From Diorhabda sublineata (lineage: Eukaryota; Arthropoda; Insecta; Coleoptera; Chrysomelidae): a stretch of DNA of 64,000 nucleotides. A program made the translations under genes and the position numbers. This document shows positions 37,601 through 51,700 of this stretch, piece by piece. How positions within the stretch are numbered: the first letter of the stretch is position 1; each line of letters opens with the position of its first letter. The notes below the pieces were generated by a model, which was not told where the DNA came from, searched no databases, and worked only from the letters and a program-made list of their open reading frames with translations. The DNA is taken from positions 21,928,488 through 21,992,487 of the forward strand of contig NC_079480.1 in assembly GCF_026230105.1 (NCBI RefSeq), given 5' to 3'.

Positions 37601-40600
37601 TCAAATTAGGAAGATAGACTTTGAAAATTTTCAATTATCACAAAGTGACACTTAACCTCAATGGGCTTCAGTGGATGTTAATCGACGATATCTGACAAAG
37701 TTAGATGCAAACTCACTCAAATATATGAGAAATGTTGAAATTTGACTACAAATTAGGAAGATAGACTTTGGAAATTTTCAATCAACACAAACTGACAATC
37801 GACCTCAATGGGCTTCAATGGATGTTAATCGACGATATCTGAAAAAGTTAGATGCAAACTCACTCAAATATATAAGAAATGTTGAAATTCGACTTCAAAT
37901 TAGGAACATAGACTTTGAAAATTTTCAATCAACACAAAGTGACAGTCGACCTCAATGGGCTTCAATGGATGTTAATCGACGATATCGACAAAGTTAGATG
38001 GAAACTCACTCAAATATATGAGAAATGTTGAAATTCGACTTCAAATTAGGAAGTTAGACTTTGAAAATTTTCAATCAACACAAAGTGACAGTTGACCTCA
38101 ATGGGCTACAATGGATGTTAATCGACGATATCTGACAAAGTTAGTTGCAAACTCACTCAAATATATAAGAAATGTTGAAATTCGAATTCAAATTAGGAAG
38201 TTAGACTTTGAAAATTTTCAATCAACACAAAGTGACAGTTGACCTCAATGGGCTACAATGGATGTTAATCGACGATATTTGACAAAGTTAGATGCAAACT
38301 CACTCGAATATATAAGAAATGTTGAAATTTGACTTCAAATTAGGAAGATAGATTTTGAAAATTTTCAATTATCACAAAGTGACAGTTAACCTCAATGGGC
38401 TTCAATGGATGTTAATCGACGATATCTGACAAAGTTAGATGCAAACTCACTCAAATATATAAGAAATGTTGAAATTTGACTACAAATTAGGAAGATAGAC
38501 TTTGAAAATTTTCAATCAACACAAACTAACAATCGACCTCATTGGGCTTCAATGGATGTTAATCGACGATATTTGACAAAGTTAGATGCAAACTCACTCG
38601 AATATATAAGAAATGTTGACATTTGACTTCATATTAGGAAGATAGACTTTTAAAATTATCAATTAACACAAAGTGACAGTTGACCTCAATGGGCTACAAT
38701 GGATGTTAATCGACGATATCTGACAAAGTTAGTTGCAAACTCACTCAAATATATAAGAAATGTTGAAATTCGACTTCAAATTAGGAAGTTAGACTTTGAA
38801 AATTTTCAATCAACACAAAGTGACAGTTGACCTCAATGGGCTTAAATGGATGTTAATCGACGATATCTGACAAAGTTAGATGCAAACTCACTCGAATATA
38901 TAAGAAATGTTGAAATTTGACTACAAATTAGGAAGATAGACTTTGAAAATTTTCAATCAACACAAACTGACAATCGACCTCAATGGGCTTCAATGGATGT
39001 TAATCGACGATATCTGAAAAAGTTAGATGCAAACTCACTCAAATATATAAGAAATGTTGAAATTCGACTTTAAATTAGGAACATAGACTTTGAAAATTTT
39101 CAATCAACACAAAGTGACAGTCGACCTCAATGGGCTTCAATGGATGTTAATCGACGATATCGACAAAGTTAGATGCAAACTCACTCAAATATATGAGAAA
39201 TGTTGAAATTCGACTTCAAATTAGGAAGTTAGACTTTGAAAATTTTCAATCAACACAAAGTGACAGTTGACCTCAATGGGCTACAATGGATGTTAATCGA
39301 CGATATCTGACAAAGTTAGTTGCAAACTCACTCAAATATATAAGAAATGTTGAAATTCGACTTCAAATTAGGAAGTTAGACTTTGAAAATTTTCAATCAA
39401 CACAAAGTGACAGTTGACCTCAATGGGCTACAATGGATGTTAATCGACGATATTTGACAAAGTTAGATGCAAACTCACTCGAATATATAAGAAATGTTGA
39501 AATTTGACTTCAAATTAGGAAGATAGATTTTGAAAATTTTCAATTATCACAAAGTGACAGTTAACCTCAATGGGCTTCAATGGATGTTAATCGACGATAT
39601 CTGACAAAGTTAGATGCAAACTCACTCAAATATATAAGAAATGTTGAAATTTGACTACAAATTAGGAAGATAGACTTTGAAAATTTTCAATCAACACAAA
39701 CTAACAATCGACCTCATTGGGCTTCAATGGATGTTAATCGACGATATTTGACAAAGTTAGATGCAAACTCACTCGAATATATAAGAAATGTTGACATTTG
39801 ACTTCATATTAGGAAGATAGACTTTTAAAATTATCAATTAACACAAAGTGACAGTTGACCTCAATGGGCTACAATGGATGTTAATCGACGATATCTGACA
39901 AAGTTAGATGCAAACTCACTCGAATATATAAGAAATGTTGAAATTTGACTACAAATTAGGAAGATAGACTTTGAAAATTATCAATTAACACAAAGTGACA
40001 GTTGACCTCAATGGGCTTAAATGGATGTTAATCGACGATATCTGACAAAGTTAGATGCAAACTCACTCGAATATATAAGAAATGTTGAAATTTGACTACA
40101 AATTAGGAAGATAGACTTTGAAAATTTTCAATTATCACAAAGTGACACTTAACCTCAATGGGCTTCAATGGATGTTAATCGACGATATCTGACAAAGTTA
40201 GATGCAAACTCACTCAAATATATAAGAATTGTTGAAATTTGACTACAAATTAGGAAGATAGACTTTGAAAATTTTCAATCAACACAAACTAACAATCGAC
40301 CCCATTGGGCTTCAATGGATGTTAATTGACGATATTTGACAAAGTTAGATGCAAACTCACTCAAATATATAAGAAATGTTGAAATTTGACTTCAAATTAG
40401 GAAGATAGACTTTGAAAATTTTCAATTATCACAAAGTGACACTTAACCTCAATGGGCTTCAGTGGATGTTAATCGACGATATCTGACAAAGTTAGATGCA
40501 AACTCACTCAAATATATGAGAAATGTTGAAATTTGACTACAAATTAGGAAGATAGACTTTGGAAATTTTCAATCAACACAAACTGACAATCGACCTCAAT

Positions 40601-41190
40601 GGGCTTCAATGGATGTTAATCGACGATATCTGAAAAAGTTAGATGCAAACTCACTCAAATATATAAGAAATGTTGAAATTTGACTTCAAATTAGGAAGAT
40701 AGACTTTGGAAATTTTCAATCAACACAAACTGACAATCGACCTCAATGGGCTTCAATGGATGTTAATCGACGATATCTGAAAAAGTTAGATGCAAACTCA
40801 CTCAAATATATAAGAAATGTTGAAATTCGACTTCAAATTAGGAACATAGACTTTGAAAATTTTCAATCAACACAAAGTGACAGTCGACCTCAATGGGCTT
40901 CAATGGATGTTAATCGACGATATCGACAAAGTTAGATGGAAACTCACTCAAATATATGAGAAATGTTGAAATTCGACTTCAAATTAGGAAGTTAGACTTT
41001 GAAAATTTTCAATCAACACAAAGTGACAGTTGACCTCAATGGGCTACAATGGATGTTAATCGACGATATCTGACAAAGTTAGTTGCAAACTCACTCAAAT
41101 ATATAAGAAATGTTGAAATTCGAATTCAAATTAGGAAGTTAGACTTTGAAAATTTTCAATCAACACAAAGTGACAGTTGACCTCAATGGG
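34698..41190 (+). repeat. Related 16- and 19-monomer units
   Basis: The marker CTTCAGTGGATG recurs with its GTGG at 35,321, 37,671 and 40,462: spacings of 2,350 bp (16 monomers less 2) and 2,791 bp (19 monomers less 2). Each spacing contains two 146-bp monomers (35,778 and 36,659; 37,981 and 39,156; the next is at 40,919). The EcoRI-containing variant TTCGAATTCAAATT occurs near 35,833, 38,184 and 41,124. The units share order but differ by inserted or lost monomers, as expected from unequal exchange. Confidence 0.82.
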
Positions 41191-43884
41191 CTACAATGGA
41201 TGTTAATCGACGATATCTGACAAAGTTAGTTGCAAACTCACTCAAATATATAAGAAATGTTGAAATTCGACTTCAAATTAGGAAGATAGACTTTGAAAAT
41301 TTTCAATCAACACAAACTGACAATCGACCTCAATGGGCTTCAATGGATGTTAATCGACGATATCTGAAAAAGTTAGATGCAAACTCACTCAAATATATAA
41401 GAAATGTTGAAATTTGACTTCAAATTAGGAAGATAGACTTTTAAAATTATCAATCAACACAAACTAACAATCGACCTCATTGGGCTTCAATGGATGTAAA
41501 TCGATGATATTTGACAAAGTTAGATGCAAACTCACTCAAATATATAAGAAATGTTGAAATTTGACTTCAAATTAGAAAGATGGACTTTGAAAATTTTCAA
41601 TCAACACAAACTGACAATCGACCTCAATGGGCTTCAATGGAGGTTAATCGACGATATCTGAAGAAGTTAGATGCAAACTCACTCAAATATATAAGAAATG
41701 TTGAAATTCGACTTCAAATTAGGAAGTTAGACTTTGAAAATTTTCAATCATCACAAAGTGACAGTTGACCTCAAGGGGCTACAATGGATGTTAATCGACT
41801 ATATCTGACAAAGTAAGATGCAAACTCACTCAAATATATAAGAAATGTTGACATTTGACTTAAAATTAGGAAGATAGACTTTGAAAATTTTCAATTATCA
41901 CAAAGTGACAGTTAACCTCAATGGGCTTCAATGGATGTTAATCGACGATATCTGACAAAGTTAGTTGCAAACTCACTCAAATTTATAAGAAATGTTGAAA
42001 TTCGACTTCAAATTAGGAAGATAGACTTTTAAAATTATCAATTAACACAAAGTGACAGTTGACCTCAATGGGCTTCAATGGAGGTTAATCGACGATATCT
42101 GAAGAAGTTAGATGCAAACTCACTCAAATATATAAGAAATGTTGAAATTCAACTTCAAATTAGGAAGTTAGACTTTGAAAATTTTCTATCATCACAAAGT
42201 GACAGTTGACCTCAAGGGGCTACAATGGATGTTAATCGACTATATCTGACAAAGTAAGATGCAAACTCACTCAAATATATAAGAAATGTTGACATTTGAC
42301 TTAAAATTAGGAAGATAGACTTTGAAAATTTTCAATTATCACAAAGTGACAGTTAACCTCAATGGGCTTAAATGGATGTTAATCGACGATATTTGACAAA
42401 GTTAGATGCAAACTCACTCGAATATATAAGAAATGTTGACATTTGACTTCAAATTAGGAAGTTAGACTTTGAAAATTTTCAATCATCACAAAGTGACAGT
42501 TGACCTCAAGGGGCTACAATGGATGTTAATCGACTATATCTGACAAAGTAAGATGCAAACTCACTCAAATATATAAGAAATGTTGACATTTGACTTAAAA
42601 TTAGGAAGATAGACTTTGAAAATTTTCAATTATCACAAAGTGACAGTTTACCTCAATGGGCTACAATGGAGGTTAATCGACGATATTTGACAAAGTTAGA
42701 TGCAAACTCACTCGAATATATAAGAAATGTTGAAATTTGACTTCAAATTAGGAAGATAGATTTTGAAAATTTTCAATTATCACAAAGTGACAGTTAACCT
42801 CAATGGGCTTCAATGGATGTTAATCGACGATATCTGACAAAGTTAGATGCAAACTCACTCAAATATATAAGAAATGTTGAAATTTGACTACAAATTAGGA
42901 AGATAGACTTTGAAAATTTTCAATTATCACAAAGTGACACTTAACCTCAATGGGCTTCAATGGATGTTAATTGACGATATTTGACAAAGTTAGATGCAAA
43001 CTCACTCAAATATATAAGAAATGTTGAAATTTGACTACAAATTAGGAAGATAGATTTTGAAAATTTTCAATTATCACAAAGTGACAGTTAACCTCAATGG
43101 GCTTCAATGGATGTTAATCGACGATATCTGACAAAGTTAGATGCAAACTCACTCGAATATATAAGAAATGTTGAAATTTGACTTCAAATTAGGAAGATAG
43201 ATTTTGAAAATTTTCAATTATCACAAAGTGACAGTTAACCTCAATGGGCTTCAATGGATGTTAATCGACGATATCTGACAAAGTTAGATGCAAACTCACT
43301 CAAATATATAAGAAATGTTGAAATTTGACTACAAATTAGGAAGATAGACTTTGAAAATTTTCAATTATCACAAAGTGACACTTAACCTCAATGGGCTTCA
43401 ATGGATGTTAATTGACGATATTTGACAAAGTTAGATGCAAACTCACTCAAATATATAAGAAATGTTGAAATTTGACTTCAAATTAGGAAGATAGACTTTG
43501 AAAATTTTCAATCAACACAAAGTGACAGTTGACCTCAATGGGCTACAATGGATGTTAATCGACGATATCTGACAATGTTAGTTGTAAACTCACTCAAATA
43601 TATAAGAAATGTTGAAATTCGACTTCAAATTAGGAAGTTAGACTTTAAAAATTTTCAATCAACACAAAGTGACAGTTGACCTCAATGGGCTACAATGGAT
43701 GTTAATCGACGATATTTGACAAAGTTAGATGCAAACTCACTCGAATATATAAGAAATGTTGAAATTTGACTTCAAATTAGGAAGATAGACTTTGAAAATT
43801 TTCAATCAACACAAAGTGACAGTTGACCTCAATGGGCTACAATGGATGTTAATCGACGATATTTGACAAAGTTAGATGCAAACT
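41191..43884 (+). repeat. Mixed satellite zone where edge-type monomers reappear
   Basis: Monomers with AAGGGGCTACAATGG and AAAGTAAGATGC, common before 11 kb and absent from about 11 to 41.7 kb, return at about 41,773, 42,215 and 42,508. A segment near 41,490-41,770 with GTAAATCGATGATATTTG and TTAGAAAGATGGAC is nearly repeated at 55,020-55,297. Near 43,570 the GACAATGTTAGTTG type of the 13-mer block appears once more. No gene was seen. Confidence 0.82.
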
Positions 43885-46800
43885 CACTCAAATATATAAG
43901 AAATGTTGAAATTTGACTACAAATTAGGAAGATAGACTTTGAAAATTTTCAATTATCACAAAGTGACACTTAACCTCAATGGGCTTCAATGGATGTTAAT
44001 CGACGATATCTGACAAAGTTAGATGCAAACTCACTCAAATATATAAGAAATGTTGAAATTTGACTTCAAATTAGGAAGATAGACTTTGAAAATTTTCAAT
44101 CAACACAAAGTTACAGTTGACCTCAATGGGCTACAATGGAGGTTAATCGACGATATTTGACAAAGTTAGATGCAAACTCACTCAAATATATAAGAAATGT
44201 GAAATTTGACTACAAATTAGGAAGATAGACTTTGAAAATTTTCAATTATCACAAAGTGACACTTAACCTCAATGGGCTTCAATGGATGTTAATCGACGAT
44301 ATCTGACAAAGTTAGATGCAAACTCACTCAAATATATAAGAAATGTTGAAATTTGACTACAAATTAGGAAGATAGACTTTGAAAATTTTCAATTATCACA
44401 AAGTGACACTTAACCTCAATGGGCTTCAATGGATGTTAATCGACGATATCTGACAAAGTTAGATGCGAACTCACTCAAATATATAAGAAATGTTGCAATT
44501 TGACTACAAATTAGGAAGATAGACTTTGAAAATTTTCAATCAACACAAACTAACAATCGACCCCATTGGGCTTCAATGGATGTTAATTGACGATATTTGA
44601 CAAAGTTAGATGCAAACTCACTCAAATATATAAGAAATGTTGAAATTTGACTTCAAATTAGGAAGATAGACTTTGAAAATTTTCAATTATCACAAAGTGA
44701 CACTTAACCTCAATGGGCTTCAATGGATGTTAATCGACGATATCTGACAAAGTTAGATGCAAACTCACTCAAATATATAAGAAATGTTGAAATTTGACTA
44801 CAAATTAGGAAGATAGACTTTGAAAATTTTCAATCAACACAAACTAACAATCGACCTCATTGGGCTTCAATGGATGTTAATCGACGATATTTGACAAAGT
44901 TAGATGCAAACTCACTCAAATATATAAGAAATGTTGAAATTTGACTTCAAATTAGGAAGATAGACTTTGGAAATTTTCAATCAACACAAACTGACAATCG
45001 ACCTCAATGGGCTTCAATGGATGTTAATCGACGATATCTGAAAAAGTTAGATGCAAACTCACTCAAATATATAAGAAATGTTGAAATTCGACTTCAAATT
45101 AGGAACATAGACTTTGAAAATTTTCAATCAACACAAAGTGACAGTCGACCTCAATGGGCTTCAATGGATGTTAATCGACGATATCGACAAAATCTAGATG
45201 CAAACTCACTCAAATATATGAGAAATGTTGAAATTCGACTTCAAATTAGGAAGTTAGACTTTGAAAATTTTCAATCAACACAAAGTGACAGTTGACCTCA
45301 ATGGGCTACAATGGATGTTAATCGACGATATCTGACAAAGTTAGTTGCAAACTCACTCAAATATATAAGAAATGTTGAAATTCGACTTCAAATTAGGAAG
45401 TTAGACTTTGAAAATTTTCAATCAACACAAACTAACAATCGACCCCATTGGGCTTCAATGGATGTTAATTGACGATATTTGACAAAGTTAGATGCAAACT
45501 CACTCAAATATATAAGAAATGTTGAAATTTGACTTCAAATTAGGAAGATAGACTTTGAAAATTTTCAATTATCACAAAGTGACACTTAACCTCAATGGGC
45601 TTCAATGGATGTTAATCGACGATATCTGACAAAGTTAGTTGCAAACTCACTCAAATATATAAGAAATGTTGAAATTTGACTACAAATTAGGAAGATAGAC
45701 TTTGAAAATTTTCAATCAACACAAACTAACAATCGACCTCATTGGGCTTCAATGGATGTTAATCGACGATATTTGACAAAGTTAGATGCAAACTCACTCA
45801 AATATATAAGAAATGTTGAAATTTGACTTCATATTAGGAAGATAGACTTTGGAAATTTTCAATCAACACAAACTGACAATCGACCTCAATGGGCTTAAAT
45901 GGATGTTAATCGACGATATCTGAAAAAGTTAGATGCAAACTCACTCAAATATATAAGAAATGTTGAAATTCGACTTCAAATTAGGAACATAGACTTTGAA
46001 AATTTCCAATCAACACAAACTGACAATCGACCTCAATGGGCTTCAATGGATACTAATCGACTATATCTGACAAAGTTAGTTTGCAAACTCACTCAAATAT
46101 ATAAGAAATGTTGAAATTTGACTACAAATTAGGAAGATAGACTTTGAAAATTTTCAATTATCACAAAGTGACACTTAACCTCAATGGGCTTCAATGGATG
46201 TTAATCGACGATATCTGACAAAGTTAGATGCAAACTCACTCAAATATATAAGAAATGTTGAAATTTGACTTCAAATTAGGAAGATAGACTTTGAAAATTT
46301 TCAATCAACACAAAGTTACAGTTGACCTCAATGGGCTACAATGGAGGTTAATCGACGATATTTGACAAAGTTAGATGCAAACTCACTCAAATATATAAGA
46401 AATGTGAAATTTGACTACAAATTAGGAAGATAGACTTTGAAAATTTTCAATTATCACAAAGTGACACTTAACCTCAATGGGCTTCAATGGATGTTAATCG
46501 ACGATATCTGACAAAGTTAGATGCAAACTCACTCAAATATATAAGAAATGTTGAAATTTGACTACAAATTAGGAAGATAGACTTTGAAAATTTTCAATTA
46601 TCACAAAGTGACACTTAACCTCAATGGGCTTCAATGGATGTTAATCGACGATATCTGACAAAGTTAGATGCGAACTCACTCAAATATATAAGAAATGTTG
46701 AAATTTGACTACAAATTAGGAAGATAGACTTTGAAAATTTTCAATCAACACAAACTAACAATCGACCCCATTGGGCTTCAATGGATGTTAATTGACGATA

Positions 46801-48294
46801 TTTGACAAAGTTAGATGCAAACTCACTCAAATATATAAGAAATGTTGAAATTTGACTTCAAATTAGGAAGATAGACTTTGAAAATTTTCAATTATCACAA
46901 AGTGACACTTAACCTCAATGGGCTTCAATGGATGTTAATCGACGATATCTGACAAAGTTAGATGCAAACTCACTCAAATATATAAGAAATGTTGAAATTT
47001 GACTACAAATTAGGAAGATAGACTTTGAAAATTTTCAATCAACACAAACTAACAATCGACCTCATTGGGCTTCAATGGATGTTAATCGACGATATTTGAC
47101 AAAGTTAGATGCAAACTCACTCAAATATATAAGAAATGTTGAAATTTGACTTCAAATTAGGAAGATAGACTTTGGAAATTTTCAATCAACACAAACTGAC
47201 AATCGACCTCAATGGGCTTCAATGGATGTTAATCGACGATATCTGAAAAAGTTAGATGCAAACTCACTCAAATATATAAGAAATGTTGAAATTCGACTTC
47301 AAATTAGGAACATAGACTTTGAAAATTTTCAATCAACACAAAGTGACAGTCGACCTCAATGGGCTTCAATGGATGTTAATCGACGATATCGACAAAATCT
47401 AGATGCAAACTCACTCAAATATATGAGAAATGTTGAAATTCGACTTCAAATTAGGAAGTTAGACTTTGAAAATTTTCAATCAACACAAAGTGACAGTTGA
47501 CCTCAATGGGCTACAATGGATGTTAATCGACGATATCTGACAAAGTTAGTTGCAAACTCACTCAAATATATAAGAAATGTTGAAAATTCGACTTCAAATT
47601 AGGAAGTTAGACTTTGAAAATTTTCAATCAACACAAACTAACAATCGACCCCATTGGGCTTCAATGGATGTTAATTGACGATATTTGACAAAGTTAGATG
47701 CAAACTCACTCAAATATAAAGAAATGTTGAAATTTGACTTCAAATTAGGAAGATAGACTTTGAAAATTTTCAATTATCACAAAGTGACACTTAACCTCAA
47801 TGGGCTTCAATGGATGTTAATCGACGATATCTGACAAAGTTAGTTGCAAACTCACTCAAATATATAAGAAATGTTGAAATTTGACTACAAATTAGGAAGA
47901 TAGACTTTGAAAATTTTCAATCAACACAAACTAACAATCGACCTCATTGGGCTTCAATGGATGTTAATCGACGATATTTGACAAAGTTAGATGCAAACTC
48001 ACTCAAATATATAAGAAATGTTGAAATTTGACTTCATATTAGGAAGATAGACTTTGGAAATTTTCAATCAACACAAACTGACAATCGACCTCAATGGGCT
48101 TAAATGGATGTTAATCGACGATATCTGAAAAAGTTAGATGCAAACTCACTCAAATATATAAGAAATGTTGAAATTCGACTTCAAATTAGGAACATAGACT
48201 TTGAAAATTTCCAATCAACACAAACTGACAATCGACCTCAATGGGCTTCAATGGATACTAATCGACTATATCTGACAAAGTTAGTTTGCAAACT
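43885..48294 (+). repeat. Higher-order repeat, 15-mer, two copies (2,205 bp each)
   Basis: Different in sequence from the 15-mer at 30-35 kb. Landmarks exactly 2,205 bp apart: GATATCGACAAAATCTAG at 45,180 and 47,385, AGAAATGTGAAATTTG (a 1-bp loss) near 44,193 and 46,398, and TTAGTTTGCAAAC in copy 1 at 46,076 and in copy 2 at 48,281. Copy 2 has a 1-bp gain (TTGAAAATTCGAC, 47,581) and a nearby 1-bp loss (AAATATAAAGAAATG, near 47,713) that cancel. Copies meet near 46,089. Confidence 0.88.
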
Positions 48295-51200
48295 CACTCA
48301 AATATATAAGAAATGTTGAAATTTGACTACAAATTAGGAAGATAGACTTTGAAAATTTTCAATTAACACAAAGTGACACTTAACCTCAATGGGCTTCAAT
48401 GGATGTTAATCGACGATATCTGACAAAGTTAGATGCAAACTCACTCAAATATATAAGAAATGTTGAAATTTGACTACAAATTAGGAAGATAGACTTTGAA
48501 AATTTTCAATCAACACAAACTAACAATCGACCCCATTGGGCTTCAATGGATGTTAATTGACGATATTTGACAAAGTTAGATGCAAACTCACTCAAATATA
48601 TAAGAAATGTTGAAATTTGACTTCAAATTAGGAAGATAGACTTTGAAAATTTTCAATTATCACAAAGTGACACTTAACCTCAATGGGCTTCAATGGATGT
48701 TAATCGACGATATCTGACAAAGTTAGATGCAAACTCACTCAAATATATAAGAAATGTTGAAATTTGACTACAAATTAGGAAGATAGACTTTGAAAATTTT
48801 CAATCAACACAAACTAACAATCGACCTCATTGGGCTTCAATGGATGTTAATCGACGATATTTGACAAAGTTAGATGCAAACTCACTCGAATATATAAGAA
48901 ATGTTGAAATTTGACTTCAAATTAGGAAGATAGACTTTGGAAATTTCCAATCAACACAAACTGACAATCGACCTCAATGGGCTTCAATGGATACTAATCG
49001 ACTATATCTGACAAAGTTAGTTTGCAAACTCACTCAAATATATAAGAAATGTTGAAATTTGACTACAAATTAGGAAGATAGACTTTGAAAATTTTCAATC
49101 AACACAAACTGACAATCGACCTCAATGGGCTTCAATGGATACTAATCGACTATATCTGACAAAGTTAGTTTGCAAACTCACTCAAATATATAAGAAATGT
49201 TGAAATTTGACTACAAATTAGGAAGATAGACTTTGAAAATTTTCAATTATCACAAAGTGACACTTAACCTCAATGGGCTTCAATGGATGTTAATCGACGA
49301 TATCTGACAAAGTTAGATGCAAACTCACTCAAATATATAAGAAATGTTGAAATTTGACTACAAATTAGGAAGATAGACTTTGAAAATTTTCAATCAACAC
49401 AAACTAACAATCGACCTCATTGGGCTTCAATTGATGTTAATCGACGATATTTGACAAAGTTAGATACAAACTCACTCAAATATATAAGAAATGTTGAAAT
49501 TTGACTTCAAATTAGGAAGATAGACTTTGGAAATTTCCAATCAACACAAACTGACAATCGACCTCAATGGGCTTCAATGGATACTAATCGACTATATCTG
49601 ACAAAGTTAGTTTGCAAACTCACTCAAATATATAAGAAATGTTGAAATTTGACTACAAATTAGGAAGATAGACTTTGAAAATTTTCAATCAACACAAACT
49701 GACAATCGACCTCAATGGGCTTCAATGGATACTAATCGACTATATCTGACAAAGTTAGTTTGCAAACTCACTCAAATATATAAGAAATGTTGAAATTTGA
49801 CTACAAATTAGGAAGATAGACTTTGAAAATTTTCAATTATCACAAAGTGACACTTAACCTCAATGGGCTTCAATGGATGTTAATCGACTATATCTGACAA
49901 AGTTAGTTTGCAAACTCACTCAAATATATAAGAAATGTTGAAATTTGACTACAAATTAGGAAGATAGACTTTGAAAATTTTCAATCAACACAAACTAACA
50001 ATCGACCCCATTGGGCTTCAATGGATGTTAATTGACGATATTTGACAAAGTTAGATGCAAACTCACTCAAATATATAAGAAATGTTGAAATTTGACTTCA
50101 AATTAGGAAGATAGACTTTGAAAATTTTCAATTATCACAAAGTGACACTTAACCTCAATGGGCTTCAATGGATGTTAATCGACGATATCTGACAAAGTTA
50201 GATGCAAACTCACTCAAATATATAAGAAATGTTGAAATTTGACTACAAATTAGGAAGATAGACTTTGAAAATTTTCAATCAACACAAACTAACAATCGAC
50301 CTCATTGGGCTTCAATGGATGTTAATCGACGATATTTGACAAAGTTAGATGCAAACTCACTCAAATATATAAGAAATGTTGAAATTCGACTTCAAATTAG
50401 GAACATAGACTTTGAAAATTTCCAATCAACACAAACTGACAATCGACCTCAATGGGCTTCAATGGATACTAATCGACTATATCTGACAAAGTTAGTTTGC
50501 AAACTCACTCAAATATATAAGAAATGTTGAAATTTGACTACAAATTAGGAAGATAGACTTTGAAAATTTTCAATTATCACAAAGTGACACTTAACCTCAA
50601 TGGGCTTCAATGGATGTTAATCGACGATATCTGACAAAGTTAGATGCAAACTCACTCAAATATATAAGAAATGTTGAAATTTGACTACAAATTAGGAAGA
50701 TAGACTTTGAAAATTTTCAATCAACACAAACTAACAATCGACCTCATTGGGCTTCAATGGATGTTAATCGACGATATTTGACAAAGTTAGATGCAAACTC
50801 ACTCAAATATATAAGAAATGTTGAAATTTGACTTCAAATTAGGAAGATAGATTTTGAAAATTTTCAATTATCACAAAGTGACAGTTAACCTCAATGGGCT
50901 TCAATGGATGTTAATCGACGATATCTGACAAAGTTAGATGCAAACTCACTCAAATATATAAGAAATGTTGAAATTTGACTACAAATTAGGAAGATAGACT
51001 TTCAAAATTTTCAATCAACAAAAACTAACAATCGACCTCATTGGGCTTCAATGGATGTTAATCGACGATATTTGACAAAGTTAGATGCAAACTCACTCGA
51101 ATATATAAGAAATGTTGACATTTGACTTCATATTAGGAAGATAGACTTTTAAAATTATCAATTAACACAAAGTGACAGTTGACCTCAATGGGCTACAATG

Positions 51201-51700
51201 GATGTTAATCGACGATATCTGACAAAGTTAGTTGCAAACTCACTCAAATATATAAGAAATGTTGAAATTCGACTTCAAATTAGGAAGTTAGACTTTGAAA
51301 ATTTTCAATTATCACAAAGTGACACTTAACCTCAATGGGCTTCAATGGATGTTAATCGACGATATCTGACAAAGTTAGATGCAAACTCACTCAAATATAT
51401 AAGAAATGTTGAAATTTGACTACAAATTAGGAAGATAGACTTTGAAAATTTTCAATCAACACAAACTAACAATCGACCCCATTGGGCTTCAATGGATGTT
51501 AATTGACGATATTTGACAAAGTTAGATGCAAACTCACTCAAATATATAAGAAATGTTGAAATTTGACTTCAAATTAGGAAGATAGACTTTGAAAATTTTC
51601 AATTATCACAAAGTGACACTTAACCTCAATGGGCTTCAATGGATGTTAATCGACGATATCTGACAAAGTTAGATGCAAACTCACTCAAATATATAAGAAA
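48295..51700 (+). repeat. Satellite zone rich in 148-bp monomers, with a 4-mer duplication
   Basis: It starts as a third, shortened copy of the 15-mer. A 590-bp unit (four monomers, two of them 148 bp) is duplicated: AAATTTCCAATCAAC is at 48,941 and 49,531. The 1-bp gain TTAGTTTGC occurs at 49,017, 49,165, 49,607, 49,755, 49,903 and 50,492. The rest is ordinary central-type satellite. No gene was seen. Confidence 0.85.

Noticed and set aside
35833..41135. EcoRI-containing monomers as a separate element
   Set aside because: TTCGAATTCAAATT is a one-base change of TTCGACTTCAAATT within otherwise normal monomers.
45017..45295. Plus-strand open frames of 62-92 codons in the satellite (also 2193-2414, 41196-41417, 47222-47500, 58544-58822 and others)
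   Set aside because: They are slices of the 147-bp repeat, which is a multiple of three, and are closed by the repeat's own stop codons. No gene signals surround them, and equal monomers beside them are closed. I do not call them genes.
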